The notes under the pieces are model-generated. The model was not told where the DNA came from and ran no database searches. It saw only the letters and a program-made list of their open reading frames with translations. 64,000 bases of DNA from CAVUCE01 sp963739985 (GTDB lineage: Bacteria; Bacteroidota; Ignavibacteria; Ignavibacteriales; Ignavibacteriaceae), in NCBI GenBank assembly GCA_963739985.1, contig CAVUCE010000005.1:383488-447487 (forward strand), read 5' to 3'. A program made the translations under genes and the position numbers. Numbering within the stretch: the first letter of the stretch is position 1; each line of letters begins with the position of its first letter. Shown piece after piece: positions 25,965-33,590 of the stretch.

Positions 25965-28031
25965 TTGGATTCCAAAATTAAAAATTTTTTTTATCCCTCC
26001 TCAATTGCTCTTATTGGCGCCTCCAGCAAAGAAAAAAGCATTGGGTACGAACTCTTAAAATCAATAAAAAAATATAATTATACCGGGAATATATTTCCCG
26101 TAAATCCTAAATCATCTACAATTTTAGGTTTTGATTGTTTTAATGATATTATCTCATTACCTAATCATCTCGATCTCGCTATAATTGTCGTTCCTAAAAT
26201 ATTTGTTGAAGAAACCATAGATCAGCTTCTGGATAAGAAAGTGAAGTCAATAATTCTTGTTACCGCAGGATTTAAGGAAGTCGGTGGTGAAGGTATTGTA
26301 TTAGAAAATAGAGTTAAGGAAAAAATACATAACGCCGGGGCCAGGTTAGTAGGTCCTAATTGTATGGGTGTTATTTCCACATTAGAAAATGTAAAACTCA
26401 ATGCAACATTTGTTGCAGAGTTACCATTACCCGGCAGAACGGCATTTCTTTCTCAAAGCGGAGCAATAGGCGCAGCGGTTTTGAATTCCTTAAGAGAAAC
26501 GGATATACGTTTTGGACATTTTATTAGTGTCGGCAACAAAGCTGATATTTCTGAAAACGATTTACTTGAGTTTTGGGAAAAAGATGAAAATATCGATACA
26601 ATAACTTGTTACCTGGAAAGCTTTTCTGATGGCGAACAACTTATACAAAAGTTTATTGATTCCAAGATTACAAAACCGGTAATTATTCTAAAATCCGGAA
26701 AATCATCTGCAGGGATGAAAGCCGCCTCATCTCACACAGGTGCTTTAGGAAGTAGCGATAAAGTCGTTAACGCAATTATGAACCAGTTTGGAATTATTAG
26801 AGCGCAAACACTTAGTGAGCTTTTTAATACTGCAAAAGGGTTCGAAGATTTTTCGATTCCTCAAGGAAATAAAATTGCAATTGTAACAAACGCCGGCGGT
26901 CCCGCAATTCTTGCTGTTGATTCGTTAGAAAATGGAAATTTGTGTCTTGCTGAATTAAGCGATGCCACAAAAATGAGACTTAAGGCCATTGTTCATCCTG
27001 AAGGTAGCATCAATAACCCAGTCGATTTGCTTCCGGGGGGAACTGCACAACAGTATAAAATTGTGAATGAAATATTATTGTCCGATATAAATGTCGATGC
27101 CGTAATTTCAATTTTTGTAGAACCCGTTATGGTTTCACCGCTTCCGGTCATAGAAAGTATCAATGAAATTAAATCTTCGAAACCTATTTACCAGGTTGTG
27201 ATGCCTCTCCCGGAATTTTGGGAAGAGTATCGAAAGAATTCGAAATTTAATAAGCCGTTATTTAGAAATCCTGAAGAACCTGCTAAAGTTATTTCGAATA
27301 TTTTATTTTTTAATAAAAAGCAAAATCACAAGGAATATTTATACTTAAACAAACAGAAAAAACACTTTGAATTTGAAAATGGCTTTTTGTCTTCTGAAGA
27401 TATTAGAAAGATATTTGCAAAATATGATTTACCGATAATTGAAGAAATAATATCTTCCCCGGAAGAAGCTGGAAATATTTTGTCAAAGATAAAATTTCCT
27501 GTTGTTGTTAAAGGTATTTCAAAAACAGTAGTCCATAAATCTGAATTAAATGCTGTAAAGTTAAATATCAATTCTCCGGAACAATTCATAAAGGCTGTTA
27601 ATGAAATTGAAGAATCATTTAAACAAAACAGTTTTATTTTGGAAAATATTTTAATTCAACCTTTTATAAAAACTAAATTTGAATTGTTAATTGGCGGTTT
27701 TAGAGATTCCGCGTTTGGTCCGATTATAATGTTTGGATCGGGCGGGAAATATGTGGAAGTTTTTAATGACACTGCTTTAAAATCAGCTTATTTAAACGAT
27801 GACGACATTGATGAGATTATAAACTCAACCAAAATAGGAAAAATACTTCACGGTGTGCGCGGAGAAAATTCGATTGATTTTACGAAGTTAAAAAGTATAC
27901 TAAAAAATTGTGCGCAAATGATGATTGATATTCCATCGATAAAAGAATTCGATATAAATCCGTTAATTGTTTCCGCAGACGATTCACTGCATGCGGTTGA
28001 TATTAGAATTAAAAATGAATGGGGCAAATAA
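25965..28031 (+). CDS. ADP-forming acetate/acyl-CoA synthetase, fused subunits
   Basis: The order is a CoA-binding Rossmann domain (1-130, SIALIGASSKEKSIGYE), succinyl-CoA-synthetase-like ligase domains with the phosphohistidine loop SSHTGALGSSD, and a C-terminal ATP-grasp domain (about 470-688, FPVVVKGISKTVVHKSE and LIGGFRDSAFGPIIMFGSGG). Such fused alpha-beta enzymes convert acetyl-CoA or other acyl-CoA plus ADP and phosphate to acid plus ATP, giving substrate-level phosphorylation in fermentation. The enzyme fits with the pyruvate:ferredoxin oxidoreductase further along the window. The start is TTG at 25965 behind an AGGGGA site; no ATG gives a better N-terminus. Confidence 0.88.
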   Translation: MDSKIKNFFYPSSIALIGASSKEKSIGYELLKSIKKYNYTGNIFPVNPKSSTILGFDCFNDIISLPNHLDLAIIVVPKIFVEETIDQLLDKKVKSIILVTAGFKEVGGEGIVLENRVKEKIHNAGARLVGPNCMGVISTLENVKLNATFVAELPLPGRTAFLSQSGAIGAAVLNSLRETDIRFGHFISVGNKADISENDLLEFWEKDENIDTITCYLESFSDGEQLIQKFIDSKITKPVIILKSGKSSAGMKAASSHTGALGSSDKVVNAIMNQFGIIRAQTLSELFNTAKGFEDFSIPQGNKIAIVTNAGGPAILAVDSLENGNLCLAELSDATKMRLKAIVHPEGSINNPVDLLPGGTAQQYKIVNEILLSDINVDAVISIFVEPVMVSPLPVIESINEIKSSKPIYQVVMPLPEFWEEYRKNSKFNKPLFRNPEEPAKVISNILFFNKKQNHKEYLYLNKQKKHFEFENGFLSSEDIRKIFAKYDLPIIEEIISSPEEAGNILSKIKFPVVVKGISKTVVHKSELNAVKLNINSPEQFIKAVNEIEESFKQNSFILENILIQPFIKTKFELLIGGFRDSAFGPIIMFGSGGKYVEVFNDTALKSAYLNDDDIDEIINSTKIGKILHGVRGENSIDFTKLKSILKNCAQMMIDIPSIKEFDINPLIVSADDSLHAVDIRIKNEWGK

Positions 28032-28045
28032 GAATTGTTATTTCC

Positions 28046-28070
28046 ACTCTGCCCAATATTTGAGCAGAGT
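28046..28070. terminator. Hairpin between convergent genes
   Basis: ACTCTGC (28046-28052) pairs with GCAGAGT (28064-28070) in the 53 bases between two converging stops. The stem is good, but no T-run follows on either strand, so it may work in both directions only weakly, or protect mRNA ends. Confidence 0.4.
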
Positions 28071-28084
28071 AGAAATGCCTTAAA

Positions 28085-30748
28085 TTATTTTAACAAAATC
28101 ATTTTTTTAATCGCTGTGTATTTATTTCCTGATTTTAATTGATAGAAATATATACCGCTTGCAACGCCAGTTGCATTAAAATTGACTAAATGATAACCCG
28201 CCTCTTGTTGTTCATTCAATAATGTTTTAACCTTTTTACCGAGGGAATTATAAATTATCAATTGTACGTTTGCTGCTTCGGGCAGACTATATTTAATTGT
28301 TGTGCTCGGATTAAAAGGATTCGGGTAATTCTGATATACATGATAAGCAGAAGGCGTAACATTAACCTCAACTTTATTTGAATAAGATATACTTCCGTCG
28401 AGATCGACTAACTTTAATCTGTATGAAAATTTGTTTGAATTTGTAGGATTATGATCTATAAACTTATAAGAACTAGGTGATGTAGTGTTCCCACCTCCTT
28501 TCACAAATCCTATTTTATTATATTCAGGTTGTTTGCTATTAGCATCTGCTCTTTCAATTTCAAAACCGCTGCTATTTTTTTCCGTAGCTGTTTTCCAGTT
28601 TAACAACACTTTGTCCTGCTGCACCTTGGCTTCAAAAGACACTAATTCCACCGGAACAACTGTATTTCCCGCTTCATTTGAGAGCTCGCTTCTGTTCCCA
28701 TGAACATCTACAGCTAGTACTTTATAGAAATTGTCAACTGCTGAATTAGAGTAAAAATCATACACAGTATCTTTCGTAAAATATTTTTCGGCAGTTGCGG
28801 AATCAAAATTTGCAGATGTTCCCTGGTAGACAACATATCTATATAAATCCGGTGTCGATTCTTCATTCCAACCTAAATGTGTTGTATGTGAATCGGAAGA
28901 TAGATAAAGATTGGCCGGAGCGGCCGGAGGAACGTTATCGATTGAATAAGCGCTGTCAATATTTGAGTCCCAGTAGACATCAGGATTCTTAGTTACAGCT
29001 GATACAAAATATTTTATATATGGAGTTTTGTGGTTGACATTAGAATCCAATGGTGTTATATCGGTTTTCAAATAACCGTAAAGATTATGTGCTTTAACTT
29101 CACCAACATTCTCCCAGTAACTGCCGCTTACTTTTCTAACATTTCCATTACTTAAAACTGTTTTAAGTTTTGAGGAATTCTTCTTAGAAGATTGTGAATT
29201 ACTGATAGCGCTGATAGCCCGCCAGACAGTATATTTGTCTATTATATTGTTAAAACCGGATGTATCTAAAGGAGCAGCACGCCAATTAATTGCAAGCTTT
29301 CCGCCCTGGTCATCAGGTACATCATTAACATTTTTAATTTTAGGTCCATATGCCATTGAGCCGTATCGATTGATTGCTCGCGCGCATATAATACCTCCTA
29401 AACTATAAGTAATAATCACACCGCCACCAGAATCACTAACAGGAAGGTTCGTACTTGAATAAGTTTTTGCGGTTGCAGCTGTTTCCCATAATATATTTCC
29501 CACAGAGTCGAGTTCCGTTGCATAGATATTGCCGAGGGAATGAATTTCATCAAAAAATGTAACAATTACATTTCCTTTAGAGGCATTAATTAAAGCGGCA
29601 TTAGTTTGATAATTATCGCTCACATGGATTCCAACGCCTTGAGATGGGTAAGTAAGATTCCCTGCGGAGTTTAAATGCTGCATATATAAATCAACCTGAC
29701 TATTTCCTCTACGTCTATCTGTCCATGAAACATATGCACCGCCTTTTTTATCCGGAATCATTTTTATACTGCCTTGATCGTTTGCAGCCGTACATATCGG
29801 ATTTCCATAAGTCCCCCATAGTTTGGTTCCATAATAATTAAGCTTTTCAGCATAAATATTACTATCTCCGCTGTTTCTAGTATCAATCCACGAAACTATT
29901 GCATCACTTGAAGAAGTTACAATAATTTTGGGATTTATTGTAAGAAAGCCGTTACCTGTATTGTCAATTATATTGGAGTTAAAATAATTACCATGCGCTT
30001 CAATATAATCAAACTTTAGATTGTAATAGACAGATGAAGAATCTGGGGCATCTATTTCACTTGCAAGATATAACGCTCCATGTGTATTTGTAGCTGCATC
30101 AAACTCAATGGCTCTTTTGCTTTTTTCAATTTTAAAACTCGAACTTTGAGATGAATAAAGTTTTTGATTGAATTTATTGACGTGATTTATAGAAAGATAA
30201 TACGAAGTATTATAATCCTTTTGATATTTAAAATTCATAATAATCCAGAAACCACCTTGATTATCTGATAGTGCTTTATACTTTCGGTTTGCATACAAAC
30301 TTAAAGATAGTGTATCATAGCGATCTCCATATGTATATAAATTATATATATAACTATAAGTTCCATCTGCATAATAATGTCTCATTCTTAATTCATTATT
30401 ACCTGTACTATTTACATACGTTGTCCAAATAGCAAATACTCCCCCTTCTAAATCAGGAACGAGTTTTGTTGATCTCACATTATTATCCGAACTGCTAACA
30501 ATAAATATTTTTTGATTATCGTTAATACCGGCAGCATTTAAATGTTTCAAATTCAAAATGCCTTCAAAACTGTATGAAATAAAAACGCCTCCTTTTCCGT
30601 CGCTAGCAGCTGAAGAATAATACCCGGAGAAAGTTGAAACTTTATTTTGTTTTAAAGTATCCTTAGTCCATTGACCAAAAGACAGAGATGAACCACAAAC
30701 AAAATATAAAATCATTAAAAAAATAAATGTATTAAACGAACGTTTCAT
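28085..30748 (-). CDS. Secreted protein with type IX sorting domain
   Basis: An 887-residue exported protein with a signal peptide (residues 1-26, MILYFVCGSSLSFGQ). The first 470 residues contain repeated blade-like motifs of the type DGKGGVFISY, DLEGGVFAIW, DNQGGFWIIM and DKKGGAYVSW, suggesting a propeller. Fibronectin-like segments follow (APANLYLSSDSHTTHLGWNEE). The C-terminal 80 residues are a T9SS sorting domain with NYPNPFNPSTTIKYSLPE and GIYFYQLKSG ahead of KKMILLK. The tail is normally cleaved and the protein attached to or released from the cell surface. Function is unknown. Confidence 0.85.
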   Translation of the reverse strand: MKRSFNTFIFLMILYFVCGSSLSFGQWTKDTLKQNKVSTFSGYYSSAASDGKGGVFISYSFEGILNLKHLNAAGINDNQKIFIVSSSDNNVRSTKLVPDLEGGVFAIWTTYVNSTGNNELRMRHYYADGTYSYIYNLYTYGDRYDTLSLSLYANRKYKALSDNQGGFWIIMNFKYQKDYNTSYYLSINHVNKFNQKLYSSQSSSFKIEKSKRAIEFDAATNTHGALYLASEIDAPDSSSVYYNLKFDYIEAHGNYFNSNIIDNTGNGFLTINPKIIVTSSSDAIVSWIDTRNSGDSNIYAEKLNYYGTKLWGTYGNPICTAANDQGSIKMIPDKKGGAYVSWTDRRRGNSQVDLYMQHLNSAGNLTYPSQGVGIHVSDNYQTNAALINASKGNVIVTFFDEIHSLGNIYATELDSVGNILWETAATAKTYSSTNLPVSDSGGGVIITYSLGGIICARAINRYGSMAYGPKIKNVNDVPDDQGGKLAINWRAAPLDTSGFNNIIDKYTVWRAISAISNSQSSKKNSSKLKTVLSNGNVRKVSGSYWENVGEVKAHNLYGYLKTDITPLDSNVNHKTPYIKYFVSAVTKNPDVYWDSNIDSAYSIDNVPPAAPANLYLSSDSHTTHLGWNEESTPDLYRYVVYQGTSANFDSATAEKYFTKDTVYDFYSNSAVDNFYKVLAVDVHGNRSELSNEAGNTVVPVELVSFEAKVQQDKVLLNWKTATEKNSSGFEIERADANSKQPEYNKIGFVKGGGNTTSPSSYKFIDHNPTNSNKFSYRLKLVDLDGSISYSNKVEVNVTPSAYHVYQNYPNPFNPSTTIKYSLPEAANVQLIIYNSLGKKVKTLLNEQQEAGYHLVNFNATGVASGIYFYQLKSGNKYTAIKKMILLK

Positions 30749-30803
30749 ATTGCCTCCTTTTATTTATAAATGTATAAATATTAGATCTGCTTATAGGAAT
30801 GTT

Positions 30804-31526
30804 TTATAGTCTAAATTTCTTTTTCCGGTTTAAATTATTAATGTGATTTTCTAATAGAAGTTTTGTTAAGTGATTAATTAAATAACGAGTTCGTAGTGGT
30901 TGATAGTAATAATGTTTTTGTATTTCCTGATGAGATGATTGATTGGTATGATTGTATTGATTTACTATGCTTTGCTTATTCTTCTTTCCCGGAGATCTGT
31001 CTCTGACCAAAACCAAAGTTATACTTTCCACTTGAAGAGTTCTCTTGAGAAAACCAATATTCATAATATATTCGCTATTATTAGCTATTAAATCATACCC
31101 AGCAATTGCATTCATACAATCATAATCAAACAAATAGGTTTTTCTACAATGTGAAATAAATGAAGTAAAAGGTGTTAATAAAAAAGACTGATACTCCGGA
31201 TTAACATTTATCGAACTGAAATAATTATTATAATCCGTTCTTTCAAATTTTTCATTTTGGTTCAAGGTTTTGTCTGCCGGAATTATTCGTTTAGAATAGT
31301 TGCACAATAAACAATGTTTAACTTTTTCTTCATGATCTCTGTTCGTATCTTTCGAATCCGCATCATCAACCGATACAACTATTGAAGAATCATCCTGAAT
31401 ATTAAATGTTTGTGCTTGAAGAGAGCATATTGAAGATGATAATAGGATAATAAGAATTAATAAATTTATCTTGTCAGAAGAGCTCAAATAAGTGTGAATA
31501 CCATACATTTGTAAAAGGATTCTCAT
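30804..31526 (-). CDS. Unrecognised exported protein of 240 residues
   Basis: No family recognised. A hydrophobic helix at about residues 19-38 (INLLILIILLSSSICSLQAQ) looks like a signal peptide preceded by an overlong 18-residue leader, so the true start may be the Met at residue 7 rather than the first ATG; neither has a strong ribosome site. The mature part is polar and rich in Asn, Tyr and His, with a C-L-L-C pair in KHCLLCNYSKR and two later cysteines. It lies 56 bases upstream of the T9SS cargo gene on the same strand. There is no frameshift. Confidence 0.4.
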   Translation of the reverse strand: MRILLQMYGIHTYLSSSDKINLLILIILLSSSICSLQAQTFNIQDDSSIVVSVDDADSKDTNRDHEEKVKHCLLCNYSKRIIPADKTLNQNEKFERTDYNNYFSSINVNPEYQSFLLTPFTSFISHCRKTYLFDYDCMNAIAGYDLIANNSEYIMNIGFLKRTLQVESITLVLVRDRSPGKKNKQSIVNQYNHTNQSSHQEIQKHYYYQPLRTRYLINHLTKLLLENHINNLNRKKKFRL

Positions 31527-32037
31527 CCAATAATTCCCTTTTTTGATTTAAAGAAAAAGTTGTAACCAAAAGAATTTCTAACCTGTTAAAAATTCTTTTG
31601 TACGTTTTATAATTTTAAATTTTGGGATTTTTTTCTTATAAGCAGAATATAAAATTTGTAGAAAAAAGATTGCTCAATGAAGTGAACAATTAAAAATTAT
31701 TAAAGATAACATCTTCATAGCATTTTGATTTTTGCCCGCATGCATTTCTTAAAATAATATTTTATAAACAAATGGCAATTTTAATTAGTTTATGGTAATA
31801 ACTCCATAAAAATGTCAGTGAATTATAACTTAAGAGCTTTAAAAATAAAGAGTTCCTATATTATTAATGAACTCTCAAAAGGAATTATCTTTTTATGTTT
31901 TAATTTTGAAGGTGATAAGTCGGAATTTAGGAATGAATCATCTTTAAATCTGAAATGATTAATAATCAATAACGCTAATTTGTACTCCGCCTGTTTATTC
32001 AACAGACGAAGCTGATGATATAATCTATTTTAGCGAA
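31527..32037. other. Noncoding stretch, nothing recognised
   Basis: No gene or RNA is recognisable in these 511 bases. A 48-codon frame at 31812-31958 on the plus strand has no ribosome site or family signal and is probably chance. The stretch adjoins a decayed gene at 32038, so it may be relic DNA. Confidence 0.4.
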
Positions 32038-32345
32038 TCATTTTCTTAATTTATTAATATGTGACGGCTTTATGGCATAAAAGTAAACTCCTCTGCTAAA
32101 TCTGTTTGCATCAAAGTTTATTTTATATTTTCAAGCGTTTTTATCTTTTGTCCTAAAGAATTGTATATCGTGATAATAACAAAAGAAGATTTAGGAATTG
32201 AGTAAGAAATATCTGTATCCGGATAATTGTTCTTAAGTTCCGCTTTTTGGCTGATCTATAAGTGAATAGCTCTTGCCTTTTCCTTTAACAAAACCAACCT
32301 TTTCCCAACTATTAAAATTGTTCATTTCGGAGATAAAAAGAGAAG
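32038..32345 (-). pseudogene. Remnant of a T9SS cargo gene (C-terminal end), frameshifted
   Basis: Read on the minus strand, the DNA spells the usual end of a type IX cargo protein but in broken frames. First comes NFNSWEKVGFVKGKGKSYS (compare WEKIGFVEGNGTANSPKQYS in the cargo gene at 54126), ended by a stop. Next is NNYPDTDISYSIPKSSF then IYNSLGQKIKTLENIK, a stop. Then, in another frame, come NFDANRFSRGVYFYAIKPS and INKLRK just before the final stop at 32038. The PNPFNPST motif has shrunk to PDTD. It is a decayed gene whose N-terminal part is gone. The 80-codon plus-strand frame across 32273-32515 is only its shadow. Confidence 0.75.
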
Positions 32346-32384
32346 GTTATTTTCGAAATATTAGTTTGGGAGAATTTCTAGATA

Positions 32385-32672
32385 TTACAAATCTCTTAAC
32401 TTCTCCATCCTTCTGCCGCAGTTGGGGCAAGCACATAGCTGCCGGGGATAATTCTTACATTGAATTATTCTTATGTTACATAATTTACAATAATATAATT
32501 CGCCTATTACACTAATACCTTGCTGAGGAGTTTCATGCAATTGATTTTTGCTCAAATTTTTCGAAATTTTTAAACGTAACATTTGTATTGCAGAGTCTCC
32601 TTTTAAATTTCCGTTCATTGAAGGTAGATAATCGGAGATCGCATATTTTAATATATCAGATTCGGATATCAT
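32385..32672 (-). CDS. Small zinc-ribbon protein
   Basis: A 95-residue protein with a C-terminal zinc ribbon: C-K-L-C in YYCKLCNIRI and C-P-N-C in CACPNCGRRMEKL, plus extra cysteines at ICC-like positions (IIQCKN, QLCAC). The N-terminal half is helical (SESDILKYAISDYL). Such ribbons bind nucleic acid or a protein partner, but the function is not known. It lies downstream of the DUF5320-like and NifX-family genes in the same direction (40- and 97-base gaps), so it probably belongs to the sigma-54-driven unit. The ribosome site is weak. Confidence 0.6.
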   Translation of the reverse strand: MISESDILKYAISDYLPSMNGNLKGDSAIQMLRLKISKNLSKNQLHETPQQGISVIGELYYCKLCNIRIIQCKNYPRQLCACPNCGRRMEKLRDL

Positions 32673-32712
32673 AATTTACTTTCAAAATATTATGCATTTG
32701 GTTTTATGAAAG

Positions 32713-32973
32713 TTAATCCTCCAACAACTCCAAATCTCTTATCCTATCTTTTACGGTTCTCAGCTTCGTCTCAAGAATACAAGCTTCTTTTCTAAGACTT
32801 TCCTTTTGAGTCTTTCTATTCTGAGGAGTTGCTGAAGGATAATCCATTGACCAGGGCATCATAAATTCAAAATCACGAAGCGGGTAGTACTTTGTACAAT
32901 CTTCTTCCATGCTTAAAAAATTTACTCTTCTTATACCCTTGGCATCGGTAACTTGATTTGCAAAATTAGGCAT
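32713..32973 (-). CDS. Small coiled-coil protein resembling DUF5320
   Basis: An 86-residue protein. The C-terminal helix (SLRKEACILETKLRTVKDRI, continuing RDLELLED) has the look of DUF5320 proteins, which usually pair a glycine-rich head with such a helix and sit beside NifX/NifB-like genes. The head here (MPNFANQVTDAKGIRRVNFL) is not glycine-rich, so the family call is tentative. A GGGGG ribosome site precedes the ATG. It is the second gene of the probable sigma-54 unit. Confidence 0.45.
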   Translation of the reverse strand: MPNFANQVTDAKGIRRVNFLSMEEDCTKYYPLRDFEFMMPWSMDYPSATPQNRKTQKESLRKEACILETKLRTVKDRIRDLELLED

Positions 32974-33070
32974 CTTACCCCCGTTTTTTGGTTAAAAAAT
33001 TATATTTGATCTTTACAGATAATTAACCAGAGTGGAAATGACGTGAAATAGAAATTCCAAATAATTGGTT

Positions 33071-33427
33071 TTAATAGTTTATTGTTTTACTAATCTTATC
33101 ATTAATAAATGTTTTTTGATTTAATTCCTCTATGTTACCTCTTACCTTTCCTTCAATTTTTTCAATTACTTTTATGCCGGCGGCATTAAAAATACGGGAC
33201 GCGTTTGGTGTGCACTTCCCGGTCATCAGAGCTTGAACATCGCAATTAATTAAAAGTTGAGCGCCAAATATTTCTGATCCCGCTAACTGTTTTGAATGCG
33301 GATTTTTTATTACACTATAGTTACTTACATTCTCCGAATCAACAATAATAAAGTATTCAGCATTATTAAAAAATGAACTTATCTCACTGTCAAGATTATT
33401 CTGCTTTGCTGATATAGCTACTTTCAT
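33071..33427 (-). CDS. NifX/NafY family (dinitrogenase iron-molybdenum cofactor-binding) protein
   Basis: A 118-residue protein of the ribonuclease-H-like NifX/NifB C-terminal family: MKVAISAKQNNLDSEISSFF at the start, YFIIVD, the family 'AQLL-x-x-x-x-V-x-A-L-x-T-G-x-C-x-P-N-A' block (QLLINCDVQALMTGKCTPNA) and a final AGIKVIEKIEGKV segment. Members bind Fe-S/metal cofactors; outside nitrogen fixation their role is unsettled. The frame could start at 33442, but the ATG at 33427 follows a GGGGGA site by 7 bases and gives the usual N-terminus. First gene behind the sigma-54 promoter at 33457-33472. Confidence 0.82.
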   Translation of the reverse strand: MKVAISAKQNNLDSEISSFFNNAEYFIIVDSENVSNYSVIKNPHSKQLAGSEIFGAQLLINCDVQALMTGKCTPNASRIFNAAGIKVIEKIEGKVRGNIEELNQKTFINDKISKTINY

Positions 33428-33456
33428 AATATTCCCCCACATTATATGATATATAG

Positions 33457-33472
33457 TGCAAAAGGTGAGCCA
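33457..33472 (-). promoter_or_regulatory. Sigma-54 promoter of the NifX-family unit
   Basis: On the minus strand the 16 bases read TGGCTCACCTTTTGCA, against the sigma-54 consensus TGGCAC-N5-TTGCA. The GG at -24 and GC at -12 have the required 10-base spacing, and only one position of the -24 element departs. A start near 33446 would leave a leader of about 19 bases with the GGGGGA ribosome site. The nearby activator gene with an AAA sigma-54 module supports it. Confidence 0.8.
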
Positions 33473-33530
33473 ATATTTTATTGTTGATTTAGATCAAATT
33501 ATAAGGAGATTTAAAACCGGAGTTGTTTTG

Positions 33531-33569
33531 ATGTTGCACTTAAGAAATTAATCATGTTGCAGTGTTGCA
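33531..33569 (-). promoter_or_regulatory. Probable upstream activating sites for the sigma-54 activator
   Basis: Three direct copies of the octamer ATGTTGCA/GTGTTGCA lie at 33531-33538, 33554-33561 and 33562-33569, that is 59-112 bases upstream of the promoter, where enhancer-binding proteins bind. The last two are directly adjacent, and the first is 23 bases (about two helical turns) away. One similar TGTTGCA also lies at 35359-35365 ahead of the activator gene. Confidence 0.5.
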
Positions 33570-33590
33570 TGTAAAAATTGAATATCAAAT

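Noticed and set aside
31812..31958. 48-codon plus-strand frame in the gap before the T9SS relic
   Set aside because: No ribosome site, no hydrophobic or domain pattern, and frames this long are expected by chance in AT-rich DNA.
32273..32515. 80-codon plus-strand frame
   Set aside because: It is antisense to the T9SS relic and the zinc-ribbon gene, both of which read better on the minus strand.
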